Shown here piece by piece: positions 1 through 6,709 of a DNA stretch of 10,271 nucleotides. Origin of the DNA: an uncultured Eubacteriales bacterium. GTDB lineage: Bacteria; Bacillota; Clostridia; Oscillospirales; Oscillospiraceae. The position numbers and the translations under genes are program-made. Within the stretch, counting starts at the first letter, position 1. Each line of letters starts with the position of its first letter. The notes below the pieces were generated by a model. That model ran no database searches and was not told the origin of the DNA. It saw only the letters and a program-made list of their open reading frames with translations. The stretch is taken from contig USCO01000076.1 in assembly GCA_900553135.1 (NCBI GenBank), positions 1 through 10,271 of the forward strand, given 5' to 3'.

Positions 1-45
1 GGGCGGCCGCCTGCGGGCGGCGCGCCCCACGGCACGATCGTACAT
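1..45 (-). CDS. Partial CDS, N-terminal end of an unidentified protein
   Basis: An ATG on the minus strand at 45-43 opens a frame that stays open to the window edge, giving only about 15 residues (begins MYDRAVGRAARRRPP). An AAGGAGG ribosome binding site lies at 54-60, about nine bases before the ATG, which is the main reason for calling a gene here. The visible peptide is rich in arginine and alanine. Nothing in so short a stretch identifies the product. The gene diverges from the tRNA gene, and the 46-114 interval would have to hold its promoter; I see no convincing one. The strong ribosome binding site favours a real gene, but it could be a small or spurious frame. Confidence 0.45.
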   Translation of the reverse strand, partial: MYDRAVGRAARRRPP

Positions 46-114
46 CCCGAACGCCTCCTTTTTCTCTATGGTTTGATAAGGTAGGATATTCGGGAAAGGG
101 ACGGAATATGCCCC

Positions 115-143
115 TTGACAGACAGAGCAAAAGAATTTATACT
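115..143 (+). promoter_or_regulatory. Sigma-A promoter of the tRNA-Pro gene
   Basis: A perfect TTGACA -35 (115-120) is followed after 17 bases by TATACT (138-143). Transcription would start near 150, about ten bases before the mature tRNA. Close match to consensus with optimal spacing is usual for stable RNA genes. Confidence 0.9.
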
Positions 144-160
144 ATATTAGCTGTTTCTAT

Positions 161-236
161 CCGGGTGTAGCGCAGTTGGTAGCGCGCATGGTTCGGGTCC
201 ATGAGGCCGTGGGTTCAAATCCCGCCACTCGGACCA
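161..236 (+). tRNA. tRNA-Pro, anticodon CGG
   Basis: The full cloverleaf can be drawn by eye. The 7-bp acceptor stem pairs 161-167 with 226-232 and has one G-U pair. The D arm has a GCGC/GCGC stem (170-173 and 182-185). The anticodon stem CATGG/CCATG (187-191 and 199-203) holds the loop TTCGGGT, so the anticodon is CGG at 194-196, reading the proline codon CCG. G follows the anticodon, as expected for tRNA-Pro. The T arm contains GTTCAAAT. The discriminator is A (233) and the 3' CCA is encoded (234-236). It is transcribed alone from the promoter at 115-143 and ends at the hairpin beginning at 241. Confidence 0.97.
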
Positions 237-240
237 CCTT

Positions 241-279
241 AGGAGCCTTGAAACCGTTGGGTTTCAAGGCTCCTTTTTT
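241..279 (+). terminator. Intrinsic terminator of tRNA-Pro
   Basis: A perfect 14-bp stem (241-254 with 261-274) around a 6-base loop runs into a T run at 274-279. It starts four bases after the encoded CCA and therefore ends the tRNA transcript. Confidence 0.95.
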
Positions 280-291
280 GCATAAAGAAAA

Positions 292-326
292 CTCCCTGGA
301 CGGAAGCTCCGTTCAGGGAGGCTTTT
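292..326 (+). terminator. Second hairpin, possible back-up terminator
   Basis: A 13-bp stem (292-304 with 308-320, one G-U pair) with a 3-base loop is followed by GCTTTT. The T run is short, so termination would be weaker than at the first hairpin. It may be a back-up site or a relic of an earlier gene end. Confidence 0.55.
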
Positions 327-380
327 GCCACCCCTGTTCCAAATTAGAAAACAGGGCTGGACCGCAAACAGAATAAAATT

Positions 381-418
381 GCCTGTGCGGGAAGTTTCCT
401 GCACAGGCATGTTTTATT
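381..418. terminator. Bidirectional terminator between tRNA-Pro and the minus-strand operon
   Basis: A 13-bp stem (381-393 with 396-408, one G-U pair) has T-rich DNA on the plus-strand side (412-419) and A-rich DNA on the other (372-380), so it can end transcripts from both directions. It lies 38 bases beyond the stop codon of the last gene of the minus-strand operon and is its likely terminator. Confidence 0.85.
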
Positions 419-446
419 TGAGGGGATCGGCCTCCCCTTCTCTGCC

Positions 447-2177
447 TCAGCTCAAATCAAACTTTCGCTCCTGCAGCTCCAGCAGGCAGCAGAGCTGATA
501 AATGCGAGCATACTCCTGCTGATCGATCCCAACGCGGCCCAGATCGCCGATTTTGTCCACCAGCACCGTGTCTTCCCCGCCGCAGGAGCCGATGCACACC
601 ACAAACTGGTACCGCCTCTCCCGCAAAGAGAACAGGACAGGGAACCTGCCTTCCTCCGCCGTGTGAAAGACTGTATCTTTGGCCGGAATCTCCAGGCCGC
701 ACCGCTGGGGGAAATCGGGAAAGCGTTCGCACATCCGGCGGTACAGCGTCATGAAGCTTCCCAAAGGGGAATATTCCAGCTTCCCCTCCCACAGCAGCAT
801 CAGGTGGACCAGTTCCCCCTCCGGGTCGCCGGCAGGACCCAGGTTTTCCCACTTGGCGCTGGCATCATAGGCCCCGCTCTGGGTAAGACGGCGAATGAAG
901 CTCAGTCCCTTTTCCCATCCTGCGTGGGTGGGCTCCAGATTGACCGCAAAAAGCAGGGCCAGATTGACCAGGGTGTCGGCATGGGTGGGGATCCTCCGCT
1001 CCAGGTTGTCCAACAGGTCCAGGGCGAAGGCATCGGTATAGGCAGTCAGCACGGTCTCCCGGCGGCGGATCATCTGGGCCAGCAGGACCCCGGCGGACAG
1101 GTTGCCGCCCCGGCTCATCAGAGAGTACACATACTCCGCGGCGGCAAAGTTTTTCTTCTCGTATTCCTCCTGGGCAAAAGCGAACCAGTTTCTCTCCCTG
1201 GCAGGCAGGATCGCGCCCAGCGTGACCTTTTTGGATGTCAGCAGGTGCTGATTGTGAAGGAGCGCCCGGCCCAGCTGCTCCTGGTCGGTGAAATCCGTCA
1301 CCACCTGCACGGATATGGGGAGCTTGACCGCAGCTTGCATCCTTGGCCGGGGGGGCGTTTGCTTCTTCAGGATCCGCTGGTCCAGAAACTCCATCACCCG
1401 CCGGTTGAGGGGATCCTTCTCATCCTTCAGAAAATCCAGCGCCGTCCGTTCCCCCGTCGGGTCCGGCAGATGAAGCCCCAGAAGCATGGCCCCGGTCAGC
1501 ACAGCAAGAAATTCGTCCACACTGCAGCTGGTCAGGACCTCCCGGGTGATCCGGCGGCAGAACCAGGGACAGGTCCGGGAAAGGATCGTATAGGGTGCGT
1601 CCGGGTTGTCTGGGTCGCAGAACTTGTCCCGCAGGCCCCCTCCTCCCAGCACCTTATTTTCCAGGGTGACGGCAAGGTTGTTCCGCTCCCGGGTGCGGCA
1701 GTTATGGCTGCGGCGCTGAAACTGCTCCTGGCTGACACACTGGTCTGAATCCAGCTCACACTCCCTCAGGATAATGCCGTCTTCCAGGCACCGGCGCAGG
1801 TGCTCCGCCTGGGAGCTGAGGTAGAAGTTCCCCTCCTGGCCGGACAACTTTGTCAGTGCCCGATTGTATACCACCCGGCACCCGTTCAGCACAGAGGAGG
1901 AGCGACCCAGAAAGCCGTTGCTGACGGTACGGTGCAGTTCTTTGCCAGTCTCCTGAAAACAGTCCATCATTTCCACGGACCACAGGGCGGACCACCAGTA
2001 TCGATCCGCCGCCCCTTCACTCAGGACCTGGCGTTTGATCACTTCTTTTGTGGTAACGGAGCGGGCTTCCTGTACGCCGATGAGGACCCGGTCGCCTCGC
2101 ATGCTCTTAAGCAGCCGGAACACCGCGGCCAGCAGGAGGGGGTCGTCCTGGGGCGGGGGTGTGTGTTGCGGATTCAT
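447..2177 (-). CDS. Unrecognised 576-residue protein, last gene of the operon
   Basis: I do not recognise this protein. The start at 2177 (MNPQHTPPPQ) is chosen because AAAGGTGG lies just before it and the ATG follows the upstream gene's stop by 26 bases; a start at 2630 in the same frame would overlap most of that gene. No signal peptide or membrane segment is visible, so it is probably cytoplasmic. Residues 1-280 form a charged, cysteine-containing region (cysteines near 140, 147, 160, 187, 203, 207 and 218) without a metal-binding pattern I can name. Residues 331-370 and 399-431 are helical and look TPR-like (WFAFAQEEYEKKNFAAAEYV). The C-terminus (511-576) looks like a small alpha/beta domain. 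Co-transcription with a coupling-protein-like ATPase suggests a substrate or scaffold role, but this is only inference. Confidence 0.85.
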   Translation of the reverse strand: MNPQHTPPPQDDPLLLAAVFRLLKSMRGDRVLIGVQEARSVTTKEVIKRQVLSEGAADRYWWSALWSVEMMDCFQETGKELHRTVSNGFLGRSSSVLNGCRVVYNRALTKLSGQEGNFYLSSQAEHLRRCLEDGIILRECELDSDQCVSQEQFQRRSHNCRTRERNNLAVTLENKVLGGGGLRDKFCDPDNPDAPYTILSRTCPWFCRRITREVLTSCSVDEFLAVLTGAMLLGLHLPDPTGERTALDFLKDEKDPLNRRVMEFLDQRILKKQTPPRPRMQAAVKLPISVQVVTDFTDQEQLGRALLHNQHLLTSKKVTLGAILPARERNWFAFAQEEYEKKNFAAAEYVYSLMSRGGNLSAGVLLAQMIRRRETVLTAYTDAFALDLLDNLERRIPTHADTLVNLALLFAVNLEPTHAGWEKGLSFIRRLTQSGAYDASAKWENLGPAGDPEGELVHLMLLWEGKLEYSPLGSFMTLYRRMCERFPDFPQRCGLEIPAKDTVFHTAEEGRFPVLFSLRERRYQFVVCIGSCGGEDTVLVDKIGDLGRVGIDQQEYARIYQLCCLLELQERKFDLS

Positions 2178-2203
2178 GGGATTACCACCTTTTCCATTTT
2201 TTC

Positions 2204-2770
2204 TCAGTATATCAGATGAGACCCGGTCTGGCAAGATGTTTGGAAGGCCCGATTGGCATGCACCAGCTCCCCCAGAGTGGCGGGCGCGTAGCCGTTGATC
2301 TCCACCCCCGCGTTGAGCAGCACCGGGCAGGCCCGGATGGCGGGCCAGGTATCCATGTGGGTGTTGTTGTGAATGTGCCCGTGGATGAAATAGTCCGCCC
2401 GCAGCCCCCTCCGGTCCAGCTGAGGGTAGTGACACAGATGGACCAGGGCGCCGCTGTCGTCCCGCACCACGGTCTGGTCCACCACAGCCTGAAAATAGTC
2501 CAGCAGCTCCACCCGCTGCATCCAGGCGTCGTCGTGGTTGCCCACCACCAGCAGCTTCCGCCCCCGGAGTCGGGCAAGGTACTCCTCCGGCCGCCGCTTG
2601 GAATAGCAGATGAGATCCCCCAGAATGCACACCAGGTCCTCCTCCCCTACCACCCGGTTCCAGTTTCGGATCAGCGCCTCATCCATCTCTCCCGCGGAGG
2701 AGAAGGGTCTGCCGCAGTGGCGGATGATGTTGGCATGGCCCAGATGCAGGTCCGCAGTGTAAAACGTCAT
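2204..2770 (-). CDS. Calcineurin-like metallophosphoesterase
   Basis: This 188-residue protein is a compact single-domain member of the two-metal calcineurin-like phosphoesterase superfamily. Metal-binding motifs appear in order: Asp7-x-His9 (TADLHLGH), Gly51-Asp52, Gly-Asn78-His79-Asp80 (VVGNHD), His114 (LCHYPQ) and Gly-His132-x-His134 (HGHIHNN). The N-terminal pattern, FYTADLHLGHANIIRHCGRP, is typical of a small cytoplasmic subfamily with broad phosphodiesterase or phosphatase activity and no fixed substrate. The start at 2770 follows AAAGGAGGA and overlaps the stop of the upstream coupling ATPase gene as ATGA, so translation is probably coupled. No signal peptide is seen. In this operon it might process a nucleic acid or nucleotide; the sequence does not say which. 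Confidence 0.93.
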   Translation of the reverse strand: MTFYTADLHLGHANIIRHCGRPFSSAGEMDEALIRNWNRVVGEEDLVCILGDLICYSKRRPEEYLARLRGRKLLVVGNHDDAWMQRVELLDYFQAVVDQTVVRDDSGALVHLCHYPQLDRRGLRADYFIHGHIHNNTHMDTWPAIRACPVLLNAGVEINGYAPATLGELVHANRAFQTSCQTGSHLIY

Positions 2771-4371
2771 ACAGGTTCCTCCTTTGGTGTATCACGCCTT
2801 TTTTTCTCCTTGTTTTTAAAGTAATTTTCTAGAAAATCCAGGTCCTCCGGCAGCGGGACCTGCCGTTCCCGGGGAGGCGGACCGTCATTCGGCAGGAGAA
2901 AAAGCTTGCCCCGGTCGGGCGGGCTGGAGGGCGCATTCAGCACCCGGTCCATATGCTCCCGGCGCAGGCGCAGCACGTACTCCTCCAGCTGAAAACAGCG
3001 GTGGGGCCGACGGGGCTTGCGGGGCAGGGGCTGGTCGGGCGGTGGCTCCCAGCCCGGGAGATCCCGGTACATGGGCAGCCGGGTCACATACCGCAGCCCG
3101 TGGGCCAGGACCAGGGCCTGGCCCGTCTCCATCTGTCCGATGGCCCACGACTCCAGCACCGGGCGGGTGATGCTCTGGAGGCCGTACTGGAGGGTGTATG
3201 TGCCGCACAGGCGGCTGGCCATTTCCAGGCTGTTCCCGTCGCCCTGGGCAAACACCACGTTGACGCCCACGTTGTCCCGAATGATGGCCCCGCCTGCAGC
3301 GCCGAAGAGCTGGTCCAGCTGGCTCATGCTCTGCAAAATCAAGGATACCCGGATGCCGCGGCCCAGACACTGGGACATAAGCTGGGGCAGGCTCGGGATG
3401 GCCCGGCCCACCATGCCCAACTCCTCCAGGATGAAGGACACCCGCCGTGTCAAGACCCCGCCCTGGCTGTTGGCCTGCCGCACCAGGCGGCGGATCAGCT
3501 GGCCTACCAGAATGGCCGCCGCGGTGTTATAGGTCTGGGTCAGATCGGAGAGGATCACATAGATGAGGAAGGGCCGATGCGTCCCATCCAGCGTGGCCAC
3601 GGACAAGCTGTTGTTGCAGAGCAGGTCCATCACCCCCTGGCTGGCGGCCAGACCAGACAGCGCGGAGGAGGCGATGGAAAAGATGGAGCCGGCAGTGGCC
3701 TCGGCGGCGTTGGTGTAGCACTCCAGGTTCTGCCGGGCAAGCCCCCAGGGCAGAAACGCCGCCAGCTCCTTCATGATGGTGCTCCGGGCCACCTTCCGCT
3801 GTCCCTGGCTGAGCATGGCGCACACCGAATCCAGGTTGATCTCCTCCCGATCCTGGGTGATCTCCAATAAAGATTGGATGATCCCGGCCAGCAAGGTGTT
3901 GGGAGACAGCTCCCAGAAGGGAGTTTGAGGGTCCGGGGGCACCATCGCCAGGGTCAGCTCCCGGATTTCTTCCCGGGCCCAGTCCTGATGCTGTGGGTCG
4001 CTGCTCTGGGCACAGTGGGCGATATAGTCCAGGGGGTTGTAGGTGTCCGGCGAGGTGTGAGGGCTGCTCAGGTCCACACAGTATACGTCGTGGCTTTCCC
4101 TGGCCAGATGGGCAGTGGCCCGAAAGACGCAGTCCTTGGATTCCATCACGATGCCGCACTCCCCGTTCCGGATGACCGACAAGGTCTCTGTCGTGGAGAA
4201 GGATGTGGTCTTGCCCTTCTGGGTGCGGCCGTAGACGGCAAAGTGGTGGTCTCCCGGGTCCCGCCAGTATTGGCCATCCCGGGCGTACAGCACCGGGCCG
4301 GAGCCGCCGGGCGCGTCCAGGGGGAGCAGCGACCGGCAGATCTGCTGTTGTGTGGAAAATCTACGGATCAT
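2767..4371 (-). CDS. VirD4/TraG-type coupling ATPase lacking a membrane anchor
   Basis: This 534-residue protein shows the signature of type IV coupling proteins, hexameric ATPases that hand DNA or protein to a secretion channel. Walker A is GRTQKGKTT (residues 48-56). A stretch like the family's 'D-x-K-G-E' strand follows (MESKD, 76-80), then YNPLDYI (111-117). Walker B is VSFILEELG (311-319), with EE in place of the usual DE. The region RGIRVSLILQSMSQLDQL (338-355) matches the conserved segment after Walker B. Unlike ordinary VirD4 proteins there is no N-terminal membrane segment: the P-loop begins within 50 residues. The C-terminus (from about 440) is proline-rich and ends in a lysine-rich tail. 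The start at 4371 is preferred over one 54 bases upstream because GGAGGAGGGAGGAAGG lies immediately before it; it overlaps the upstream gene by 11 bases. No relaxase is visible nearby. Confidence 0.88.
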   Translation of the reverse strand: MIRRFSTQQQICRSLLPLDAPGGSGPVLYARDGQYWRDPGDHHFAVYGRTQKGKTTSFSTTETLSVIRNGECGIVMESKDCVFRATAHLARESHDVYCVDLSSPHTSPDTYNPLDYIAHCAQSSDPQHQDWAREEIRELTLAMVPPDPQTPFWELSPNTLLAGIIQSLLEITQDREEINLDSVCAMLSQGQRKVARSTIMKELAAFLPWGLARQNLECYTNAAEATAGSIFSIASSALSGLAASQGVMDLLCNNSLSVATLDGTHRPFLIYVILSDLTQTYNTAAAILVGQLIRRLVRQANSQGGVLTRRVSFILEELGMVGRAIPSLPQLMSQCLGRGIRVSLILQSMSQLDQLFGAAGGAIIRDNVGVNVVFAQGDGNSLEMASRLCGTYTLQYGLQSITRPVLESWAIGQMETGQALVLAHGLRYVTRLPMYRDLPGWEPPPDQPLPRKPRRPHRCFQLEEYVLRLRREHMDRVLNAPSSPPDRGKLFLLPNDGPPPRERQVPLPEDLDFLENYFKNKEKKRRDTPKEEPV

Positions 4372-5116
4372 GAACCTTCCTCCCTCCTCCCCCTGTGGGG
4401 AATACAGTTTCCAGAGCGGCGGCATCCACTTGGACGCTCCCTTGTACCACCGCAGCCTTCTGAAGCACGATGTCCAGCAGAAGGAGCATGGCCTGGGGCG
4501 AGGTGATCTCGCCCCCCTTCATCAGCTCCAGCAGGCGCTGCCGAAACGCCCCCTCCTCCGCCAACCGGACGCCCTGGCGGCGGATGTGGGCGCAGGCCAT
4601 CTCCAGCAGCTCCCGGTGAGAACAGGGGTCCAGTCTCAGTTCCAGCAGCCCGGGGAGGGCGCGGGCCAGCACACGGCTGGCCCCGCCCTGGCCGGAGGGA
4701 GCAAACAGGATGACGGCGGTGCGCTGTGTCAGTTCCCGGAGAAACGCCAGCCCCGCCTTGCCGCTGGGCAGCTCCTGCCGGATACACAACCCTGTATCCA
4801 GCTGGACGCCCACCAAAAACGGGAAGTCGTCGGTATAAGGGCTGGCGTCCAGCAGGGCCTGGTGGGCGGCAAACAGGCTTTCCCAGGAGCCGTCCAGCCG
4901 GATGGACTGGATGCAGCCGGGGGCCTGGATCAATCCGGCGTCTCCATACCGCTGGGCGATTCCCTCCAGCAGGCCGGTACGCAGGGCGTCTCCCTCCTCC
5001 GCCCACAGCAGCAGGGGCGGAGGACACAGACGGCTGTTCCGGTAGACCTCTGCCCGGGCGCAGATGGGCTCCAACGCGCTGAGCAGCTGGCTGGGCAAGG
5101 GAAATACGTCTCTCAT
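4361..5116 (-). CDS. AAA+-like protein with a degenerate P-loop (tentative)
   Basis: This 251-residue, probably cytoplasmic protein resembles part of an AAA+ ATPase. Residues 34-56 (PPPLLLWAEEGDALRTGLLE) sit where a Walker A would be, with a hydrophobic strand and following helix but no GKT. Residues 134-174 (AVILFAP, then LPGLLELRLDPCSHRELLEM) resemble the sensor-1 strand and the lid approach of AAA+ proteins such as the CbxX group. A helical C-terminal part (175-236) would fit a lid. It therefore probably does not hydrolyse ATP and may be an adaptor. The start at 5116 overlaps the upstream stop as ATGA; its ribosome binding site is weak (GGTGG), so translation likely depends on coupling. 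The fold assignment is my inference from pattern. Confidence 0.8.
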   Translation of the reverse strand: MRDVFPLPSQLLSALEPICARAEVYRNSRLCPPPLLLWAEEGDALRTGLLEGIAQRYGDAGLIQAPGCIQSIRLDGSWESLFAAHQALLDASPYTDDFPFLVGVQLDTGLCIRQELPSGKAGLAFLRELTQRTAVILFAPSGQGGASRVLARALPGLLELRLDPCSHRELLEMACAHIRRQGVRLAEEGAFRQRLLELMKGGEITSPQAMLLLLDIVLQKAAVVQGSVQVDAAALETVFPTGGGGRKVHDP

Positions 5117-6171
5117 TTTAATACCACCATTTTCAAGCTTGACCCGTAGTCGGCCAAGAAATCATTGAGGGTGCGGTGGCTGGAGAAGCTGGGGTCCATG
5201 ATGGTAAATTGGCTGCTCTTCAAGTCGGCCTGCTTGTCAGCCCGGTCGACCCCTGTGATCACGCACCAGTGCTGGCCTGTGCTGCCTTTGCCGGACACCA
5301 GTACGGGGTTCCCCTCCCGCAGCTGGCTCAGGGCGGTGCTGAGAGAGTAAGAAACGGTTTGGAACTTCTGGGCGGGACCGTAGCCCCACAGCAGGCTTCC
5401 GTCCCGGAACGTGAGCTGCTTGGCCAGGGTATCAGGGCGGTAGGAGGCGTCTTCGGTGCAGTTGAGAAATGCGGCAAGACAAGTGATAAGACAGCCGTAC
5501 TTGCCGATGGTGGCACCCTGGTCATACTCAAAATTCTTCCACCGGGAATCCGTAGTGCTCAGTCTGGTCACCGGCAGGACGATGCGCTCCCCTGCCTGAA
5601 CAGCTGTCTGAGCAGCCTGGAACACCCCGTTGATCGTACCGGCGATGCCGGAGGATGCCGTCCCCACGGCCCGCAGCTGGAAGCTTTGGCTGGATGCGCC
5701 GGTATACTTCTGCAGGGCCAGCCCACTTCCGCCGGTGGCGGTCAGAGCCATGGCGGGGGCGTTCTTCGGCCGGATGGAGTATCCGCTGCCCAGGGGCTGG
5801 ATGAGAAAGTACTCCGTGTTCTGAACGGTGTCCCGGTAGCAGATCACCGACGCCCCCGACTTCAGACTGGTGAGGTTGAGGGTGTAGTTTTCCCGCATGG
5901 TGCTGATCTTGTAGGAGCCGTTGTTCTGCCGTTCCAGGCGGAACTGCTGGGTGGCGTCCCCACCGTTTGCTTCATACAGGTTGATCTTGGTGTTGTTCTG
6001 GATCTGGCTGACTTTGTCGGTGTACACATTGATGCGGCTGCTGCCCTGGTTGAGGTTGTAGATGCCGCTGGAGACGGGCTGTTCTGCCGCGGATGCCCCC
6101 AGAGCCATGGCGGACAGGGCGGTCGAGAAAACCAGCAGCAGGCAGGCCAGGCGATATAGGTTCTTTTTCAT
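5113..6171 (-). CDS. Secreted peptidase: beta-trefoil (ricin-type) plus C39-like cysteine peptidase domain
   Basis: First gene of the operon, 352 residues. The start at 6171 follows AAGGAGGAGA at good spacing and gives a clean signal peptide (MKKNLYRLACLLLVFSTALS, cleavage likely near residue 29 after ASA). Residues about 35-168 show three repeats of a Q-x-F/W-like motif (TQQFRLE, TEYFLIQ, SQSFQLR), the hallmark of ricin-type carbohydrate-binding trefoils. Residues 205-350 resemble Peptidase C39-like domains: DSRW at 208-211, TIGKYGCLITC with the likely nucleophile Cys227, GQHWCVITGVD with His301, and IMDPS with Asp326. The usual Gln just before the D-x-R-W motif is replaced by Thr, so activity is not certain. 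It acts outside the membrane, perhaps on cell wall or a surface glycan or protein. No lipobox is present. Confidence 0.9.
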   Translation of the reverse strand: MKKNLYRLACLLLVFSTALSAMALGASAAEQPVSSGIYNLNQGSSRINVYTDKVSQIQNNTKINLYEANGGDATQQFRLERQNNGSYKISTMRENYTLNLTSLKSGASVICYRDTVQNTEYFLIQPLGSGYSIRPKNAPAMALTATGGSGLALQKYTGASSQSFQLRAVGTASSGIAGTINGVFQAAQTAVQAGERIVLPVTRLSTTDSRWKNFEYDQGATIGKYGCLITCLAAFLNCTEDASYRPDTLAKQLTFRDGSLLWGYGPAQKFQTVSYSLSTALSQLREGNPVLVSGKGSTGQHWCVITGVDRADKQADLKSSQFTIMDPSFSSHRTLNDFLADYGSSLKMVVLK

Positions 6172-6332
6172 AGAGGTCTCCTCCTTGTTTTCCACGGGGT
6201 TTCCCGCTTGGTATGGCTTTACTGTACCTGTCATGCGTTGTCAGCGCCACGGGGATTTTGTCTATGAACTGTCAGCTAGCTCTAATCCGGCGTTCTTTCT
6301 CTGATGGCCTGCTTCCTCTTGTCCACCCAACC
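6172..6332. other. Leader of the minus-strand operon, no gene seen
   Basis: This stretch upstream of the peptidase gene should hold the operon promoter. On the minus strand, CTGACA occurs at 6244-6239 and again at 6275-6270, but neither has a good -10 at 16-18 bases. The only firm signal is the ribosome binding site at about 6179-6187. I find no riboswitch-like structure and no convincing sigma-A promoter. Confidence 0.4.
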
Positions 6333-6372
6333 AAAACACCCGTACCTCCTGCTGGCGGCACGGGTGTTTTTT
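6333..6372. terminator. Orphan intrinsic terminator
   Basis: An 11-bp perfect stem (6333-6343 with 6360-6370) encloses a 16-base loop and ends in a run of six Ts on the plus strand (6367-6372). On the minus strand the stem is followed by four Ts. No plus-strand gene precedes it, so it is either the remains of a lost gene or an insulator in front of the minus-strand operon. Confidence 0.7.
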
Positions 6373-6444
6373 ATGGTTTCGCATGATTGATTGCCTTATT
6401 GGTGCGATTAGCGGGAAAAAGCATGTGGTCTCGTACCAGGGTAG

Positions 6445-6643
6445 CATAGTGTACCTCAGCCTGGCGCAGCGGATGATTGGCCAAAGCTGCTGAACGCGGT
6501 AGGCAAGCAGTACTGCGACGAGCATGGGCTGACCTTTACCAAATTTAATCCGCCCCAGGAGATGGTAGACGCGCGGGACGCCTATATGGCGCAGCTGTTT
6601 GAGCAGGCGGAGAGAGATTACTTACTACAAAGTCAAGGATTGA
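6445..6643 (+). pseudogene. 3' remnant of an unidentified plus-strand gene, frameshifted
   Basis: From the stop codon at 6442-6444 a frame with gene-like composition runs through GAADDWPKLLNAVGKQ, then FNPPQEMVDARDAYMAQLFE and AERD. It then reads straight across a terminator hairpin at 6651. At 6618-6625 the tetramer TTAC is present twice in tandem. Removing one copy makes the frame end DYYKVKD with a TGA at 6641-6643, eight bases before the hairpin, as expected for a normal gene end. No start codon or ribosome binding site is available upstream, and stops interrupt the frame before 6445. It therefore looks like the tail of a decayed gene. I do not recognise the family; the tail is helical and acidic. 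A short frame at 6383-6493 (about 36 residues) may be another piece. Confidence 0.55.
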
Positions 6644-6650
6644 ACATGAA

Positions 6651-6682
6651 AAAGGCTGGACGCTGCGGCGTCCAGCCTTTTT
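6651..6682. terminator. Bidirectional terminator
   Basis: A perfect 13-bp stem (6651-6663 with 6668-6680) closed by TGCG has a T run on the plus-strand side (6678-6682) and an A run on the other (6649-6653). It ends the decayed plus-strand gene and also the minus-strand gene whose stop codon is at 6710-6712. Confidence 0.9.
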
Positions 6683-6709
6683 ATTTCGTCTTGTCCCATG
6701 GCGATCTGC

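Noticed and set aside
161..236. tRNA-Pro as the attachment site of an integrated element holding the coupling ATPase operon
   Set aside because: The tRNA is followed by its own terminator, no integrase is present and I find no repeat of the tRNA 3' end elsewhere in the window. It remains possible if the other end lies outside.
176..376. Plus-strand open frame of 66 residues over the tRNA and terminators
   Set aside because: It lies across a clear tRNA and two hairpins, and has no ribosome binding site.
663..1748. Plus-strand open frame of 361 residues opposite the 576-residue gene
   Set aside because: It is an antisense by-product of GC-rich coding DNA, low in complexity, with no ribosome binding site; the minus-strand gene has operon context.
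2178..2630. N-terminal extension of the 576-residue protein to an ATG at 2630
   Set aside because: The extension covers most of the metallophosphoesterase gene in another frame and is rich in Gly, Ala and Arg, as expected of shadow sequence; the start at 2177 has its own ribosome binding site.
5176..6159. Plus-strand open frame of 327 residues opposite the peptidase gene
   Set aside because: The minus-strand frame has a signal peptide, two recognisable domains and a ribosome binding site; this one has none of these.
6383..6493. Short plus-strand frame of about 36 residues beginning MIDCLIGAISG
   Set aside because: No ribosome binding site precedes it and it ends abruptly inside the decayed gene region; it may be another fragment of that gene but cannot be called a gene.
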